Translations under genes and position numbers: made by a program
Shown: positions 9,285-18,394 of the stretch, piece after piece
Position numbering within the stretch: position 1 is the first letter of the stretch
Layout of the letters: every line of letters begins with the position of its first letter
DNA from: an uncultured Vibrio sp.
Lineage (GTDB): Bacteria > Pseudomonadota > Gammaproteobacteria > Enterobacterales > Vibrionaceae
Reading direction: 5' to 3'
Assembly (NCBI GenBank): GCA_947504195.1
Contig: CANNGN010000014.1
Location: 1 to 64,000, forward strand
Length of the DNA stretch: 64,000 bases
The notes under the pieces: model-generated
Database searches by the model: none
What the model saw: the letters and a program-made list of their open reading frames with translations, nothing else
Told to the model about the DNA's origin: nothing

Positions 9285-9755
9285 TTAAAGTTTTGCAGTA
9301 ATGTTATCAAGAATATCTTTGTGCGCATCTTTATCGATAGAACGCTCTAGGATTTTCTCGGCACCAGCAACAGCCAGATTAGCAACTTGCTTACGTAAGT
9401 CGTCTCGTGCACGAACGCGTAAAGCTTCAACTTCAGCTTCAGCTTGAGCAAGAATTTTTTCGCGCTCAGCTACTGCTTCTTCTCGAGCTTCCTCGATAAT
9501 TTGTAACTTACGTTTGTTCGCTTGATCAACTACATCAGCAGCTGTTCTTTTTGCTTCTTTCATACGATCAGAAGCATTAGCCTTAGCTAGATCCAGGTCT
9601 TTTTCAGCGCGTTCCGCCGCTGATAAGCCATCTGCAATTTTCTTCTGGCGCTCTTCAATAGCAGCCATCAAAGGTGGCCACACATATGTCATGCAGAACC
9701 ATACAAAGATTGCAAAAGCTATAGCCTGACCAACTAGAGTAGCGTTAATGTTCAC
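9285..9755 (-). CDS. atpF: ATP synthase Fo b subunit
   Basis: Two b subunits form the peripheral stalk. The 156-residue protein has one N-terminal membrane helix (about residues 5-28, ending YVWPPLMAAIEERQ) and a long, charged coiled-coil tail rich in Ala, Glu and Lys. It starts MNINATLVGQAIAF as in other vibrios. It lies between atpE and atpH. Confidence 0.95.
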   Translation of the reverse strand: MNINATLVGQAIAFAIFVWFCMTYVWPPLMAAIEERQKKIADGLSAAERAEKDLDLAKANASDRMKEAKRTAADVVDQANKRKLQIIEEAREEAVAEREKILAQAEAEVEALRVRARDDLRKQVANLAVAGAEKILERSIDKDAHKDILDNITAKL

Positions 9756-9820
9756 CGCCGACTCCTCTATGTTTGCAAATTAAAATAAACACTAATTAAA
9801 TCAGTGCAATTTGACGTTTC

Positions 9821-10048
9821 TTAGCCAGCTACTGCGAACATAACATACAGACCTAGACCAACAGAGATCATAGGAATTGCGTCCACAAGACCCATTACGA
9901 TAAAGAACTGGGTACGAATGAGAGGGATAAGATCTGGCTGACGAGCTGCACCTTCTAGGTACTTACCACCGAGCATACCGATACCAATCGCTGCACCGAT
10001 GGCTGCTAGACCCATCATGATTGCTGCTGCAATATACAAACTTTCCAT
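9821..10048 (-). CDS. atpE: ATP synthase Fo c subunit
   Basis: The c subunit forms the proton-carrying rotor ring. I start it at ATG 10048, giving 75 residues, because GGAG lies six bases upstream; an upstream in-frame TTG at 10060 overlaps that ribosome site. Two membrane helices flank the polar loop GAARQPDLIP. The second helix carries the conserved acidic residue in FFIVMGLVDAIPMI. The sequence closely resembles the proton-type E. coli c subunit and lacks the Na+-type pattern. Confidence 0.95.
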   Translation of the reverse strand: MESLYIAAAIMMGLAAIGAAIGIGMLGGKYLEGAARQPDLIPLIRTQFFIVMGLVDAIPMISVGLGLYVMFAVAG

Positions 10049-10097
10049 TATTGACTCCAAGTAATAGCTAATTGAGTATTATTTTTAAATAAATTAA

Positions 10098-10880
10098 TTA
10101 GTGTTCTTCTGATGCTTGAGATAAATAAACTACCGTCAATACCATGAAGATAAATGCTTGTAACGTGATGATCAGAATATGGAAAATCGCCCAAGGCACA
10201 GACAAAATCCATTGTGACCACCATGGTAACAAACCAGCGATGAGGATAAATATTAACTCCCCAGCGTACATGTTACCGAACAAACGAAGACCTAACGATA
10301 CAGGCTTCGAAATCAATGTCACCCCTTCCAATATCAAGTTAATTGGAATGAATGCCCAATGATTAAACGGTTGTAGAGTTAACTCTTTAGCAAACCCAAC
10401 AGGTCCTTTGATTTTGATACTGTAGAACAAAATCAATAGGAAAACACCTAGTGCCATCGACAGCGTAATATTTACATCCGCTGACGGAACAACACGTAGA
10501 TAATGAACTCCAACCAAGCCAGCAACGTGCGGCAGGAAGTCCACTGGAATCAAATCCATTAAGTTCATTAGGAACACCCATCCAAAGATGGTTATTGCTA
10601 ATGGAGCAACTAATGCACTTTTACCAGAAAATACATCTTTCACCGTGCCATCTACAAATTCGACGAGTATTTCGACGAAACATTGCAGTTTGCCAGGAAC
10701 CCCACTTGTTGCATTTTTAGCAACGCGATAAAAGCCCCAAATCATAAAAGAGCCCAAGAGCACTGATATGATCATAGAGTCTAAATTTAGACTCCAGAAA
10801 CCTTCACCCGTACTTAAAAATGTTAAGTGGTGAGAGATATATTCTTGAGAGGTTAGAGCGGCTTCACCTGAACCAGACAT
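10098..10880 (-). CDS. atpB: ATP synthase Fo a subunit
   Basis: The a subunit holds the two proton half-channels beside the c ring. The 260 residues have several membrane helices, including the conserved essential-arginine helix (ISLGLRLFGNMYAGE-type; seen here as SLGLRLFGNMYAGELI, about residues 200-215) and the C-terminal QAFIFMVLTVVYL. It lies 12 bp downstream of atpI. Confidence 0.96.
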   Translation of the reverse strand: MSGSGEAALTSQEYISHHLTFLSTGEGFWSLNLDSMIISVLLGSFMIWGFYRVAKNATSGVPGKLQCFVEILVEFVDGTVKDVFSGKSALVAPLAITIFGWVFLMNLMDLIPVDFLPHVAGLVGVHYLRVVPSADVNITLSMALGVFLLILFYSIKIKGPVGFAKELTLQPFNHWAFIPINLILEGVTLISKPVSLGLRLFGNMYAGELIFILIAGLLPWWSQWILSVPWAIFHILIITLQAFIFMVLTVVYLSQASEEH

Positions 10881-10892
10881 CGAATATCCTAT

Positions 10893-11252
10893 CTATTCAC
10901 GGATTAATGAAAAAAATGACGTTACGAACTGAACTACACCGCCGGCACAATAACAAACAATAAAAACCGCAGGGTCTACATCTATCTCTTTAAAGACATA
11001 AACTAAGAAACCCGCTGTCATTACTAATTTATATATATTACTCACATATGCACGACCAACCACAGCATGAGCATTGCTCGATGGTTTTTGCATATATGCG
11101 TTAGCTAAAAGTGTAGGACCACTGTACGCAAGCCCCCCTAGAAAAGCAGAAAAACCGCTTTTCTCATCTAACGTGTAGAAAAGAACGGTTGCAACTAACA
11201 TAAAAAAACTGATTTGCCACAAAAATGACAATACAAACCATTTTTTTAACAT
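10893..11252 (-). CDS. atpI: ATP synthase assembly protein AtpI
   Basis: AtpI is a small membrane protein that heads most atp operons and aids c-ring assembly or Mg2+ supply; it is not part of the finished enzyme. The 119 residues are largely hydrophobic, with about four membrane segments. It starts MLKKWFVLSFLWQ and is the first gene of the operon, 28 bp downstream of a predicted promoter -10 box. Confidence 0.88.
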   Translation of the reverse strand: MLKKWFVLSFLWQISFFMLVATVLFYTLDEKSGFSAFLGGLAYSGPTLLANAYMQKPSSNAHAVVGRAYVSNIYKLVMTAGFLVYVFKEIDVDPAVFIVCYCAGGVVQFVTSFFSLIRE

Positions 11253-11279
11253 AAGTTACCGTCCATTAACCACTCGTCG

Positions 11280-11307
11280 ATTATACATCCGACCCTATCT
11301 ATTACAA
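11280..11307 (-). promoter_or_regulatory. predicted promoter of the atp operon
   Basis: On the minus strand there is -35 TTGTAA (11302-11307), a 16-bp spacer and a perfect -10 TATAAT (11280-11285), upstream of atpI. It lies in the 139-bp gap between parB and atpI. The call rests on sequence match and position only. Confidence 0.62.
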
Positions 11308-11391
11308 GAAAGTCGAATCTACAATTCCTTTAGATACATCACAAAACAACATGAATTGTAAAACAAAGTTCTCATAAATGATCTTTATGTA

Positions 11392-12285
11392 TCAACTTTC
11401 AAGTTTTTGCATCATAGCTTGTAACATATCTTCTAAATTATTGTGATCACCAATACTAATAGTAATTTTGCCATTACCGTTACTATTTAAGGCAACCGAT
11501 ACATCCGCCTGCAATAACTCACCTAACTTTTCAGACAATTGAAGAGTATTATCCGTGGCTACAGGCTTTTCTTTAACTTCTTTAGGCGCTAAAGCTTTTT
11601 TAACAAGTTGTTCAGTTTGTCGAACCGTTAATTGCTTCTTTGCGACCTCTTTCGCGACATCAACTTGTTGATATCCGTCTAAGGCTAGGAGCGCTCTTGC
11701 ATGCCCCATATCAATCTGTTTTTCTTCGACTAAGGTTTTAACATTGGCATCTAATTGATTTAAACGCAATAAATTACTCACAGCCGTTCGAGATTTACCT
11801 ATAACATCAGCTACTTGCTGATGTGTCAATGCAAACTCATCTTGCAAACGAGCTAGAGCTCTAGCTTCTTCGATTGCATTTAAATCTTCACGTTGAATAT
11901 TTTCTATTAACGCCATAGCAATGGCTGTTCGATCTTCAACGGACTTAATAATACAAGGGACTTTCGTCAAACCAGCGTGTTTAGCTGCACGCCATCTACG
12001 TTCACCCGCAATAATTTCAAAATTATCAGATTCTAGTGGCCTAACCACAATAGGTTGGATAATTCCTTGAGATTGAATTGAAGCGGCCAGCTCTTCCAAT
12101 GCCTCGGGAGACATGTTTTTACGCGGCTGATAGACCCCTGGTTTAAGCAGAGAAGTAGCAATATCCGTTAAATCACCGTTCATTGATAAAGCTTGACTAT
12201 GAGACGCTAATTGTTGTTTTTCTCTCGCTAATGAGCTGGTAGACAGCAATGCATCCAGCCCTTTACCTAAACCACGTTTTGTCAT
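11392..12285 (-). CDS. parB: chromosome partition protein ParB
   Basis: ParB binds parS sites near the origin, spreads on DNA using CTP, and drives origin segregation with ParA. The 297-residue protein starts MTKRGLGKGLDALL. It shows the ParB/Spo0J CTPase domain (LKPGVYQPRKNM, ENIQREDLNAIEEA), including the arginine-rich box GERRWRAAKHAG, then a helix-turn-helix (THQQVADVIGKSRTAVSNLLRL, cut here to TAVSNLLRL). It lies 21 bp downstream of parA. Confidence 0.95.
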   Translation of the reverse strand: MTKRGLGKGLDALLSTSSLAREKQQLASHSQALSMNGDLTDIATSLLKPGVYQPRKNMSPEALEELAASIQSQGIIQPIVVRPLESDNFEIIAGERRWRAAKHAGLTKVPCIIKSVEDRTAIAMALIENIQREDLNAIEEARALARLQDEFALTHQQVADVIGKSRTAVSNLLRLNQLDANVKTLVEEKQIDMGHARALLALDGYQQVDVAKEVAKKQLTVRQTEQLVKKALAPKEVKEKPVATDNTLQLSEKLGELLQADVSVALNSNGNGKITISIGDHNNLEDMLQAMMQKLES

Positions 12286-12306
12286 TCGAGCGAATTCCTA
12301 TTAATT

Positions 12307-13080
12307 TTATGCGTGAACTTCTTCACGACGAAGCATTTCGCCAGCTAAGGCTAGATAAGATTTTGAACCGGCAGAATATTTATCATAATACATTGCAGGT
12401 TTGCCATGACTAGGTGCTTCGGCAAGACGTACATTTCGAGGAATAACAGTTCGGTAAACTTTATCACCAAAGTGTTTTTTCAATTGATCTGATACTTCGT
12501 TAGAAAGTCGATTACGTGGATCATACATGGTACGTAAAAGCCCTTCGATCTTAAGATCATTATTTACCACAGCAGCTAATTTACTGATCGTATCCATTAA
12601 CGCTGTTAATCCTTCTAATGCATAGTACTCACATTGCATTGGCACTAAAACGGAATCCGCCGCTGCCATAGCATTGATTGTAAGAAGGTTTAGAGAAGGT
12701 GGACAATCTATAAAGATGAAATCATAGTTATCACGAACCGATGATAGTATATTTTTTAAACGAACTTCTCTCGCAAATACTTCCATAAGTTTGATTTCAG
12801 CGGCAGTAACGTCTCCGTTTGCCGCAATAAGATGATAATGGCCAGTGGTACTTTCACACACGACTTGTTCAAAAGTAGCATCTTCAACAAGCAGGTCGTA
12901 AGCAGTATAATCAACCTGATATTTATCGATACCGCTTGCCATCGTAGCATTTCCTTGCGGATCTAAATCAATTACCAATACTTTACGTTTGGTCGCGGCC
13001 ATAGAGGCGGCTAAATTGACACAAGTCGTCGTTTTTCCTACACCACCTTTCTGGTTGGCAATTGCTACAATTTTACCCAC
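12307..13080 (-). CDS. parA: chromosome partition ATPase ParA
   Basis: ParA is the Walker-type ATPase that moves ParB-bound origins. The 257 residues begin with the deviant Walker A motif KGGVGKTTTCVNLA (about residues 11-24). Asp in DLDPQGNATM and Walker B in FIFIDCPPSLNLLT are also visible. It is in the common order mnmG-rsmG-parA-parB next to the origin. Confidence 0.96.
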   Translation of the reverse strand: MGKIVAIANQKGGVGKTTTCVNLAASMAATKRKVLVIDLDPQGNATMASGIDKYQVDYTAYDLLVEDATFEQVVCESTTGHYHLIAANGDVTAAEIKLMEVFAREVRLKNILSSVRDNYDFIFIDCPPSLNLLTINAMAAADSVLVPMQCEYYALEGLTALMDTISKLAAVVNNDLKIEGLLRTMYDPRNRLSNEVSDQLKKHFGDKVYRTVIPRNVRLAEAPSHGKPAMYYDKYSAGSKSYLALAGEMLRREEVHA

Positions 13081-13095
13081 TTTTTGCCTCGCTGA

Positions 13096-13728
13096 TTAAT
13101 CCCTACGCGATAAGACTACAAGATGTCGCTCACCTTCCAACTCTGGAACGGCCAAAGCTTTGACTTCTGTCACACAACACCAGTTTGGTAAGTGTTCTAT
13201 CTCATCCCTTGGCATCTGTCCTTTCAGTGCTAAAAATATACCTGATTTCGATTTAGGTAAATGCTGACACCAACTTACCATATCAGACATGGAAGCGAAT
13301 GCACGACTAAGCACTACATCAAATTTTTCATCTGGTTGAAACAGTTCTACTCGACTTTGTACTGTCGTAACGTTGGAAATACGTAACTCATGTAATACTT
13401 GCTTAATAAAACGAATTCGCTTTCCTAAACTATCAAGTAAATGAAATGATTTATCTGGATTCATTATGGCTAATGGAATTCCAGGTAAACCAGGCCCAGT
13501 GCCAACATCAATGATTCGCTCTCCATTAAGATACGGACTCACGACAATACTGTCCATAATATGTCGGATCAACATTTCCATAGGATCGCGCACTGAAGTT
13601 AAGTTATACGCTTTATTCCATTTATTGAGTAACTCTACATAACCCACCAATTGATCGCGTTGATGCTGGGAAACGTCTAAATCTGTTTGAGCAATAAGTT
13701 GATCCAGTTTAGCATGCAGATTCACCAT
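13096..13728 (-). CDS. rsmG: 16S rRNA (guanine-527-N7)-methyltransferase RsmG
   Basis: RsmG methylates G527 of 16S rRNA using S-adenosylmethionine; its loss gives low-level streptomycin resistance. The 210 residues match the family. The SAM-binding motif is IIDVGTGPGLPGIPLAI (about residues 69-85) and RAFASM follows near 137. The start overlaps the mnmG stop codon (TAATG), so translation is likely coupled. Confidence 0.95.
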   Translation of the reverse strand: MVNLHAKLDQLIAQTDLDVSQHQRDQLVGYVELLNKWNKAYNLTSVRDPMEMLIRHIMDSIVVSPYLNGERIIDVGTGPGLPGIPLAIMNPDKSFHLLDSLGKRIRFIKQVLHELRISNVTTVQSRVELFQPDEKFDVVLSRAFASMSDMVSWCQHLPKSKSGIFLALKGQMPRDEIEHLPNWCCVTEVKALAVPELEGERHLVVLSRRD

Positions 13729-15623
13729 TATGCCGCTTCCCCTTTTTTCAACATGCCATTCTTTTTGAGATAAACCAATAATATTGAAATAGCAGCTGGT
13801 GTCACCCCTGATATACGAGATGCAATACCTATGGTTTCTGGCTTAGAGTCATTAAGCTTAACAACCACTTCATTCGACAATCCATTCACGTGTTTATAAT
13901 CTAAATCGGTCGGCAGTTTTGTATTTTCATGTCGGAGTGATTTTTCAATCTCATCCAATTGACGATTAATATAGCCTTCATATTTCACTTGAATTTCAAC
14001 TTGCTCAGATGCTTGAGTATCCTCGATTGCAGGAGCAAAATGATCAAGATTAGCAAGTTGTTGATAGTTCAATTCAGGACGACGTAGCAGATCTTCACCA
14101 CTGGCTTCTCGAGAGATTGGGGTTTTCAACAACAAATTAAGTTTTTCAACATCCTGAGATTTAGGGTTAATCCAAATATCTTTCAAGCGCTGACGCTCTT
14201 TTTCAATATTTTCAATTTTTTGATTAAACCGTTCCCAACGAAGATCATCAACTAACCCAAACTCACGGCCCTTTTCGGTTAAACGTAAATCGGCATTATC
14301 TTCACGTAACAATAATCGATATTCAGCTCGAGAAGTAAACATACGGTAAGGTTCTTGAGTTCCTAACGTTGAAAGATCATCAATTAATACGCCCATATAA
14401 GCCTGATCTCGACGTGGACTCCATCCTTCTTTGCCTTGAGCATATAGACTGGCATTCATACCCGCCATTAAACCTTGTGCGCCTGCCTCTTCGTAACCAG
14501 TCGTACCGTTTATTTGACCTGCGAAAAACAGACCAGATACAAATTTAGTCTCATAAGTTTGCTTTAAATCACGAGGATCAAAGTAATCGTATTCAATTGC
14601 GTAGCCTGGTCGAACAATATGAGCATTTTCAAAACCTTTCATCGATCGAACTATTTTCACTTGAACGTCAAAAGGTAAGCTCGTGGAGATACCATTAGGA
14701 TAGAGTTCGGTCGTGGTTAACCCTTCAGGTTCAACAAAAATTTGATGACTGTTTTTATCAGCATACCTCATGACCTTATCTTCTATCGAAGGACAATAAC
14801 GAGGTCCTATACCTTCAATAACACCTGAATACATAGGGCTACGATCGAGATTAGCACGGATAACATCATGAGTATTTTCATTGGTATGAGTAATAAAACA
14901 TGGTATTTGTCTTGGATGCTGGCTTACATCTCCTAAAAATGAAAATACAGGTAATGGTGTATCACCATGTTGAACATCAAGCTGAGAATAGTCGACAGTA
15001 TTTCCGTCAATTCTTGGTGGAGTGCCAGTTTTTAAACGATCAACTCGAAATGGCAATTCACGAAGACGTTGAGCTAGAGCTATGGATGGTGGATCCCCAG
15101 CTCGCCCCCCAGCAGAGCTTTCCATACCGATATGGATCTTTCCGCCTAAAAATGTTCCAACTGTTAACACGACCGCTTTAGAATGAATCTTAAGACCCAT
15201 CTGAGTAACAACACCAATAACGTGATCATTTTCAACCAGTAGATCATCGGCAGATTGTTGAAATAAAGTTAAGTTTGGTGTGTTTTCTAATGCATTTCTA
15301 ACAAATGATTTGTACAGAGCACGATCAGCTTGAGCACGAGTTGCTCTAACTGCAGGTCCTTTGGATCCATTCAATGTTCTAAACTGAATTCCAGCATGAT
15401 CAATGGCTTGTGCCATCAACCCACCAAGAGCATCGATCTCTTTAACTAAATGTCCTTTCCCTATTCCACCAATGGCTGGATTACAAGACATTTGTCCTAA
15501 AGTATCAATATTGTGAGTTAGTAATAGGGTTTTTTGTCCTGTTCGAGCAGAGGCAAGTGCTGCTTCTGTTCCAGCATGGCCGCCGCCGATAACAATGACA
15601 TCGAAGTTTTCGTGATAAAGCAT
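13728..15623 (-). CDS. mnmG: tRNA uridine-34 5-carboxymethylaminomethyl modification enzyme MnmG (GidA)
   Basis: MnmG, with MnmE, modifies the wobble uridine of several tRNAs; it binds FAD and NADH. The 631 residues are full length. The FAD-binding Rossmann motif VIGGGHAGTEAALA is at about residues 11-24, followed by the family signatures GGIGKGHLVKEIDALGG and TGYEEAGAQGL. It is the first gene left of oriC, and its partner mnmE is also in this window. Confidence 0.97.
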   Translation of the reverse strand: MLYHENFDVIVIGGGHAGTEAALASARTGQKTLLLTHNIDTLGQMSCNPAIGGIGKGHLVKEIDALGGLMAQAIDHAGIQFRTLNGSKGPAVRATRAQADRALYKSFVRNALENTPNLTLFQQSADDLLVENDHVIGVVTQMGLKIHSKAVVLTVGTFLGGKIHIGMESSAGGRAGDPPSIALAQRLRELPFRVDRLKTGTPPRIDGNTVDYSQLDVQHGDTPLPVFSFLGDVSQHPRQIPCFITHTNENTHDVIRANLDRSPMYSGVIEGIGPRYCPSIEDKVMRYADKNSHQIFVEPEGLTTTELYPNGISTSLPFDVQVKIVRSMKGFENAHIVRPGYAIEYDYFDPRDLKQTYETKFVSGLFFAGQINGTTGYEEAGAQGLMAGMNASLYAQGKEGWSPRRDQAYMGVLIDDLSTLGTQEPYRMFTSRAEYRLLLREDNADLRLTEKGREFGLVDDLRWERFNQKIENIEKERQRLKDIWINPKSQDVEKLNLLLKTPISREASGEDLLRRPELNYQQLANLDHFAPAIEDTQASEQVEIQVKYEGYINRQLDEIEKSLRHENTKLPTDLDYKHVNGLSNEVVVKLNDSKPETIGIASRISGVTPAAISILLVYLKKNGMLKKGEAA

Positions 15624-15730
15624 GGAGCGACCTCAAGTAGTCAACAGTTAGAAATATTTGTTCAAGGGAGGCGTATTCTACCCTCTTTCCAATGACTAGA
15701 AAATCGCTTTTCGCGTTTTTGTTTTTCTAC

Positions 15731-16012
15731 AGATCTTAGATAAATATTATATAGATCTTTATATAGATCTTTATATAGATCTTTTTATTAGATCTACTAT
15801 TAGGGAAGAGGATCTCTGTGGATAAGCGGAAAATGATCAATAAGATCATGGATCAAATATAGATCAGATCATGTGATCAATCATTGATCTGATCATGTTT
15901 ATATTGTGTTTAAGTCGTTTAGTTATACACAGACAATGCTGTAATAAAAAGATATTCATGGGATAACTATAGGATATTAACGGGATAAAATTATAGTTAT
16001 GCACATTTGATC
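15731..16012. other. oriC: chromosomal replication origin oriC
   Basis: This gene-free stretch between mnmG and mioC holds about 15 GATC (Dam) sites in under 300 bp. Three perfect tandem copies of ATATAGATCTTT (15749-15784) form the AT-rich unwinding region. DnaA boxes include TGTGGATAA at 15817-15825, TTATACACA at 15923-15931 and TTATGCACA at 15997-16005. The position between gidA/mnmG and mioC is that of oriC in Vibrio chromosome I and E. coli. Exact limits are my estimate. Confidence 0.93.
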
Positions 16013-16058
16013 ATTTTAAACTCTTAACTTGTGCTTAAGTATGTTGATATAAATTTTC

Positions 16059-16502
16059 CTATTGATTGACTAAAGCAAGCTTATTTTCATTAAACCATAG
16101 GCTAGCTGCGTCTTCCGGGACAGAATACTCCAATACATCAATTGTAAAACAATCCACAATCGAAGTTGCACCTATATCTTCGAGCAATGAATGGGCCGTT
16201 TTTCCTGCTTGACAAAATGTGTCGTAACTAGAGTCGCCAATTGAAATAATTGCGTATTTTAATTGGTCAGTTCGCGGAGGTGTGTCCTGTAATTCCGCAA
16301 TAAAAGGCTGAATATTGTCTGGAAAATCACCTGCTCCATGAGTTGATGTGACGATTAACCAAATTCCTTGGACTGGAATATCCGATAAATTAGGTTGATT
16401 ATGGATCACGCTCTCGATGCCTTCTTTAGATAGTAAGTCGCTAAGGTGATCGCCGACATATTCAGCACTGCCTAATGTACTTCCCGTAATTATTTGGATC
16501 AT
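16059..16502 (-). CDS. mioC: flavodoxin-domain protein MioC
   Basis: MioC is a short FMN-binding flavodoxin-like protein found beside oriC; it has been linked to biotin synthase electron transfer in vitro. The 147 residues show the FMN phosphate loop (ITGSTLGSAEYVGD, about residues 5-18) and STHGAGDFPDN near 53. It is transcribed leftward towards oriC, as in E. coli, where mioC transcription influences the origin. Confidence 0.92.
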   Translation of the reverse strand: MIQIITGSTLGSAEYVGDHLSDLLSKEGIESVIHNQPNLSDIPVQGIWLIVTSTHGAGDFPDNIQPFIAELQDTPPRTDQLKYAIISIGDSSYDTFCQAGKTAHSLLEDIGATSIVDCFTIDVLEYSVPEDAASLWFNENKLALVNQ

Positions 16503-16936
16503 GGTTGTTCCTATCAGAAGGTTATATGACTGGTGTTGTTAAATTGTAATATAAGTTGAGTTTATGAGAAAGAATAGAGTGAAGATCCTGTAGTTAAGTT
16601 GTGCGCATATAATTTTAGGCAAGTTATAGCCGTACGTGTGAGGATCTTTGCATTAATTATTTATTTTGTGGATAAATGATCGTTTAGAGGACGTATTCGT
16701 GTTTTGCTATAAATTATCGATACCTCTATTTATACCGTTAGTTAAGATTAATGGTTATGGCTCGAACTTTGCTTTTCTTATTTATACCTGTTTAAGTGGT
16801 ATCTGATTGTTGGTGAGATGATCGTCATACATTCAATCAGTTAAGTAGAATAACAAATAAAACATGGCTACTAGTATGATGCTAAAAAGCGAATCCTAGG
16901 TAATCTTGGTCGTGATGTAAAAGGGATGGTACTCCG
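16503..16936. promoter_or_regulatory. mioC / ATP-grasp operon intergenic region with a DnaA box
   Basis: This 434-bp gap separates divergent mioC and the ATP-grasp operon, so it must carry both promoters; I cannot assign either confidently. It includes one perfect DnaA box, TGTGGATAA at 16667-16675, about 165 bp upstream of mioC. In E. coli the mioC promoter is repressed by DnaA, so a similar control is possible. No coding sequence was seen. Confidence 0.55.
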
Positions 16937-18391
16937 ATGGAAAAAATGACTCGAGACTATGATTCAAAGGTTTTTTTTGATGAACTTATTGATAGTTCGC
17001 AGGTTCCGAGAAAGTCGGCAAAGCAATTATTCAAATATCTAGAATCTCTTTCAAAAGAAGAGCTTGAAAAAAGAAAGCTGACAGCTGAAGCTACTGTTCA
17101 GGAAATGGGAATTAGCTTTACTGTCTATACAGAAGAAGGAAATATTGATAGAGCTTGGCCGTTCGATATCATTCCGCGAACGATTGAAGCAAAAGATTGG
17201 CAGATAGCAGAAGCGGGGCTGAAACAAAGGCTTACAGCGTTAAATAGGTTTATTGATGACCTTTATCATGATCAATTATGTATTAAAGATGGCATCATTC
17301 CAGAGCATATAATTAAAGATTCTCAGAATTTTAGACCGGAGTGTGTCGGTGTGTCGCCCGCTTTTGGTGTTTGGGCCCATATTTGTGGCACCGATTTGGT
17401 GCGTGCTGACGATGGTGAGTTTTATGTTCTAGAAGATAACCTCCGAGTTCCTTCTGGAGTGTCCTATATGCTCGAAAATAGGGCAATAACAAAACGCGTA
17501 CTTCCCGAGCTGTTCGAGAATGATGATATTCTTCCTATTGATTCCTATACCTCTCAGCTTTTTGAAACACTTTCCGCGCTGTCTCCTCGAAAAATAGAAC
17601 GTCCCGAAATCGTTGTATTAACGCCAGGAATCTTTAATTCGGCTTACTTTGAACATGCTTTCTTGGCTCAGCAGATGGGAGCTGAATTGGTTGAAGGCGA
17701 TGATCTCTACGTATCTGATGATGATTGTGTCTATATGAAGACGATTTATGGCCCTGAAAGAGTTGATGTGATCTATCGTCGAATTGACGATATGTTTATT
17801 GATCCTGAAGTATTTAATGAAGATTCAATGTTGGGTGTGCCAGGTTTAATTAGAGCTTGGAAAGCAGGTAATGTAGCTTTAGCCAATGCACCTGGAGCTG
17901 GTGTTGCCGATGATAAAGTGGTGTATGCGTACGTTCCTGAATTAATCAGATACTATTTAGATGAAGAACCAATTCTTAAGAATGTTGAAACATTTCTATG
18001 TGAAGATCCCGAGCAACGAGAATACGTATTGCAAAATCTCGATAAATTGGTGGTGAAACCAGCGAACGAATCGGGTGGCTATGGAATGTTGGTCGGTCCT
18101 CATTCTACAAAAGAAGAACAAGACGTTTTCGCTAAGTTAATTGTTGAAAATCCGAGAAATTATATTGGACAACCAACATTAAAGTTGTCAACGGCCCCAA
18201 TTTTAACTGATCAAGGGACGATTGAACCGCGTCACCTCGATCTACGACCATTTGTCCTTCAGAGTGATAAATCATACGTTACGACAGGTGGGTTAACTCG
18301 TGTGGCAATGACAAAAGGGTCACTTGTCGTCAATTCATCACAAGGTGGTGGCAGTAAAGACACTTGGATAGTGGGTACAAAAGGAGAGTAG
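16937..18391 (+). CDS. circularly permuted ATP-grasp protein (COG2308, type 1)
   Basis: This 484-residue protein belongs to the circularly permuted ATP-grasp family (formerly DUF404/DUF407). By family it is predicted to ligate an amine to a carboxylate using ATP; substrates are unknown. Visible blocks are EDNLRVPSGVSYMLENR (about residues 158-174), LGVPGLIRAWKAGNVALAN (about 299-317), the glycine-rich nucleotide loop VVKPANESGGYGML (about 373-386) and the C-terminal NSSQGGGSKDTWIV. All appear intact. It is the first gene of a five-gene operon and lies 3 bp before an alpha-E gene. The start could also be ATG 16946. Confidence 0.85.
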   Translation: MEKMTRDYDSKVFFDELIDSSQVPRKSAKQLFKYLESLSKEELEKRKLTAEATVQEMGISFTVYTEEGNIDRAWPFDIIPRTIEAKDWQIAEAGLKQRLTALNRFIDDLYHDQLCIKDGIIPEHIIKDSQNFRPECVGVSPAFGVWAHICGTDLVRADDGEFYVLEDNLRVPSGVSYMLENRAITKRVLPELFENDDILPIDSYTSQLFETLSALSPRKIERPEIVVLTPGIFNSAYFEHAFLAQQMGAELVEGDDLYVSDDDCVYMKTIYGPERVDVIYRRIDDMFIDPEVFNEDSMLGVPGLIRAWKAGNVALANAPGAGVADDKVVYAYVPELIRYYLDEEPILKNVETFLCEDPEQREYVLQNLDKLVVKPANESGGYGMLVGPHSTKEEQDVFAKLIVENPRNYIGQPTLKLSTAPILTDQGTIEPRHLDLRPFVLQSDKSYVTTGGLTRVAMTKGSLVVNSSQGGGSKDTWIVGTKGE

Positions 18392-18394
18392 ATA

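Noticed and set aside
11392..15623. parS sites for ParB near parAB
   Set aside because: I looked by eye for TGTTNCACGTGAAACA. CACGTG hexamers occur (for example near 44695 and 49750), but their flanks do not match, so none is reported.
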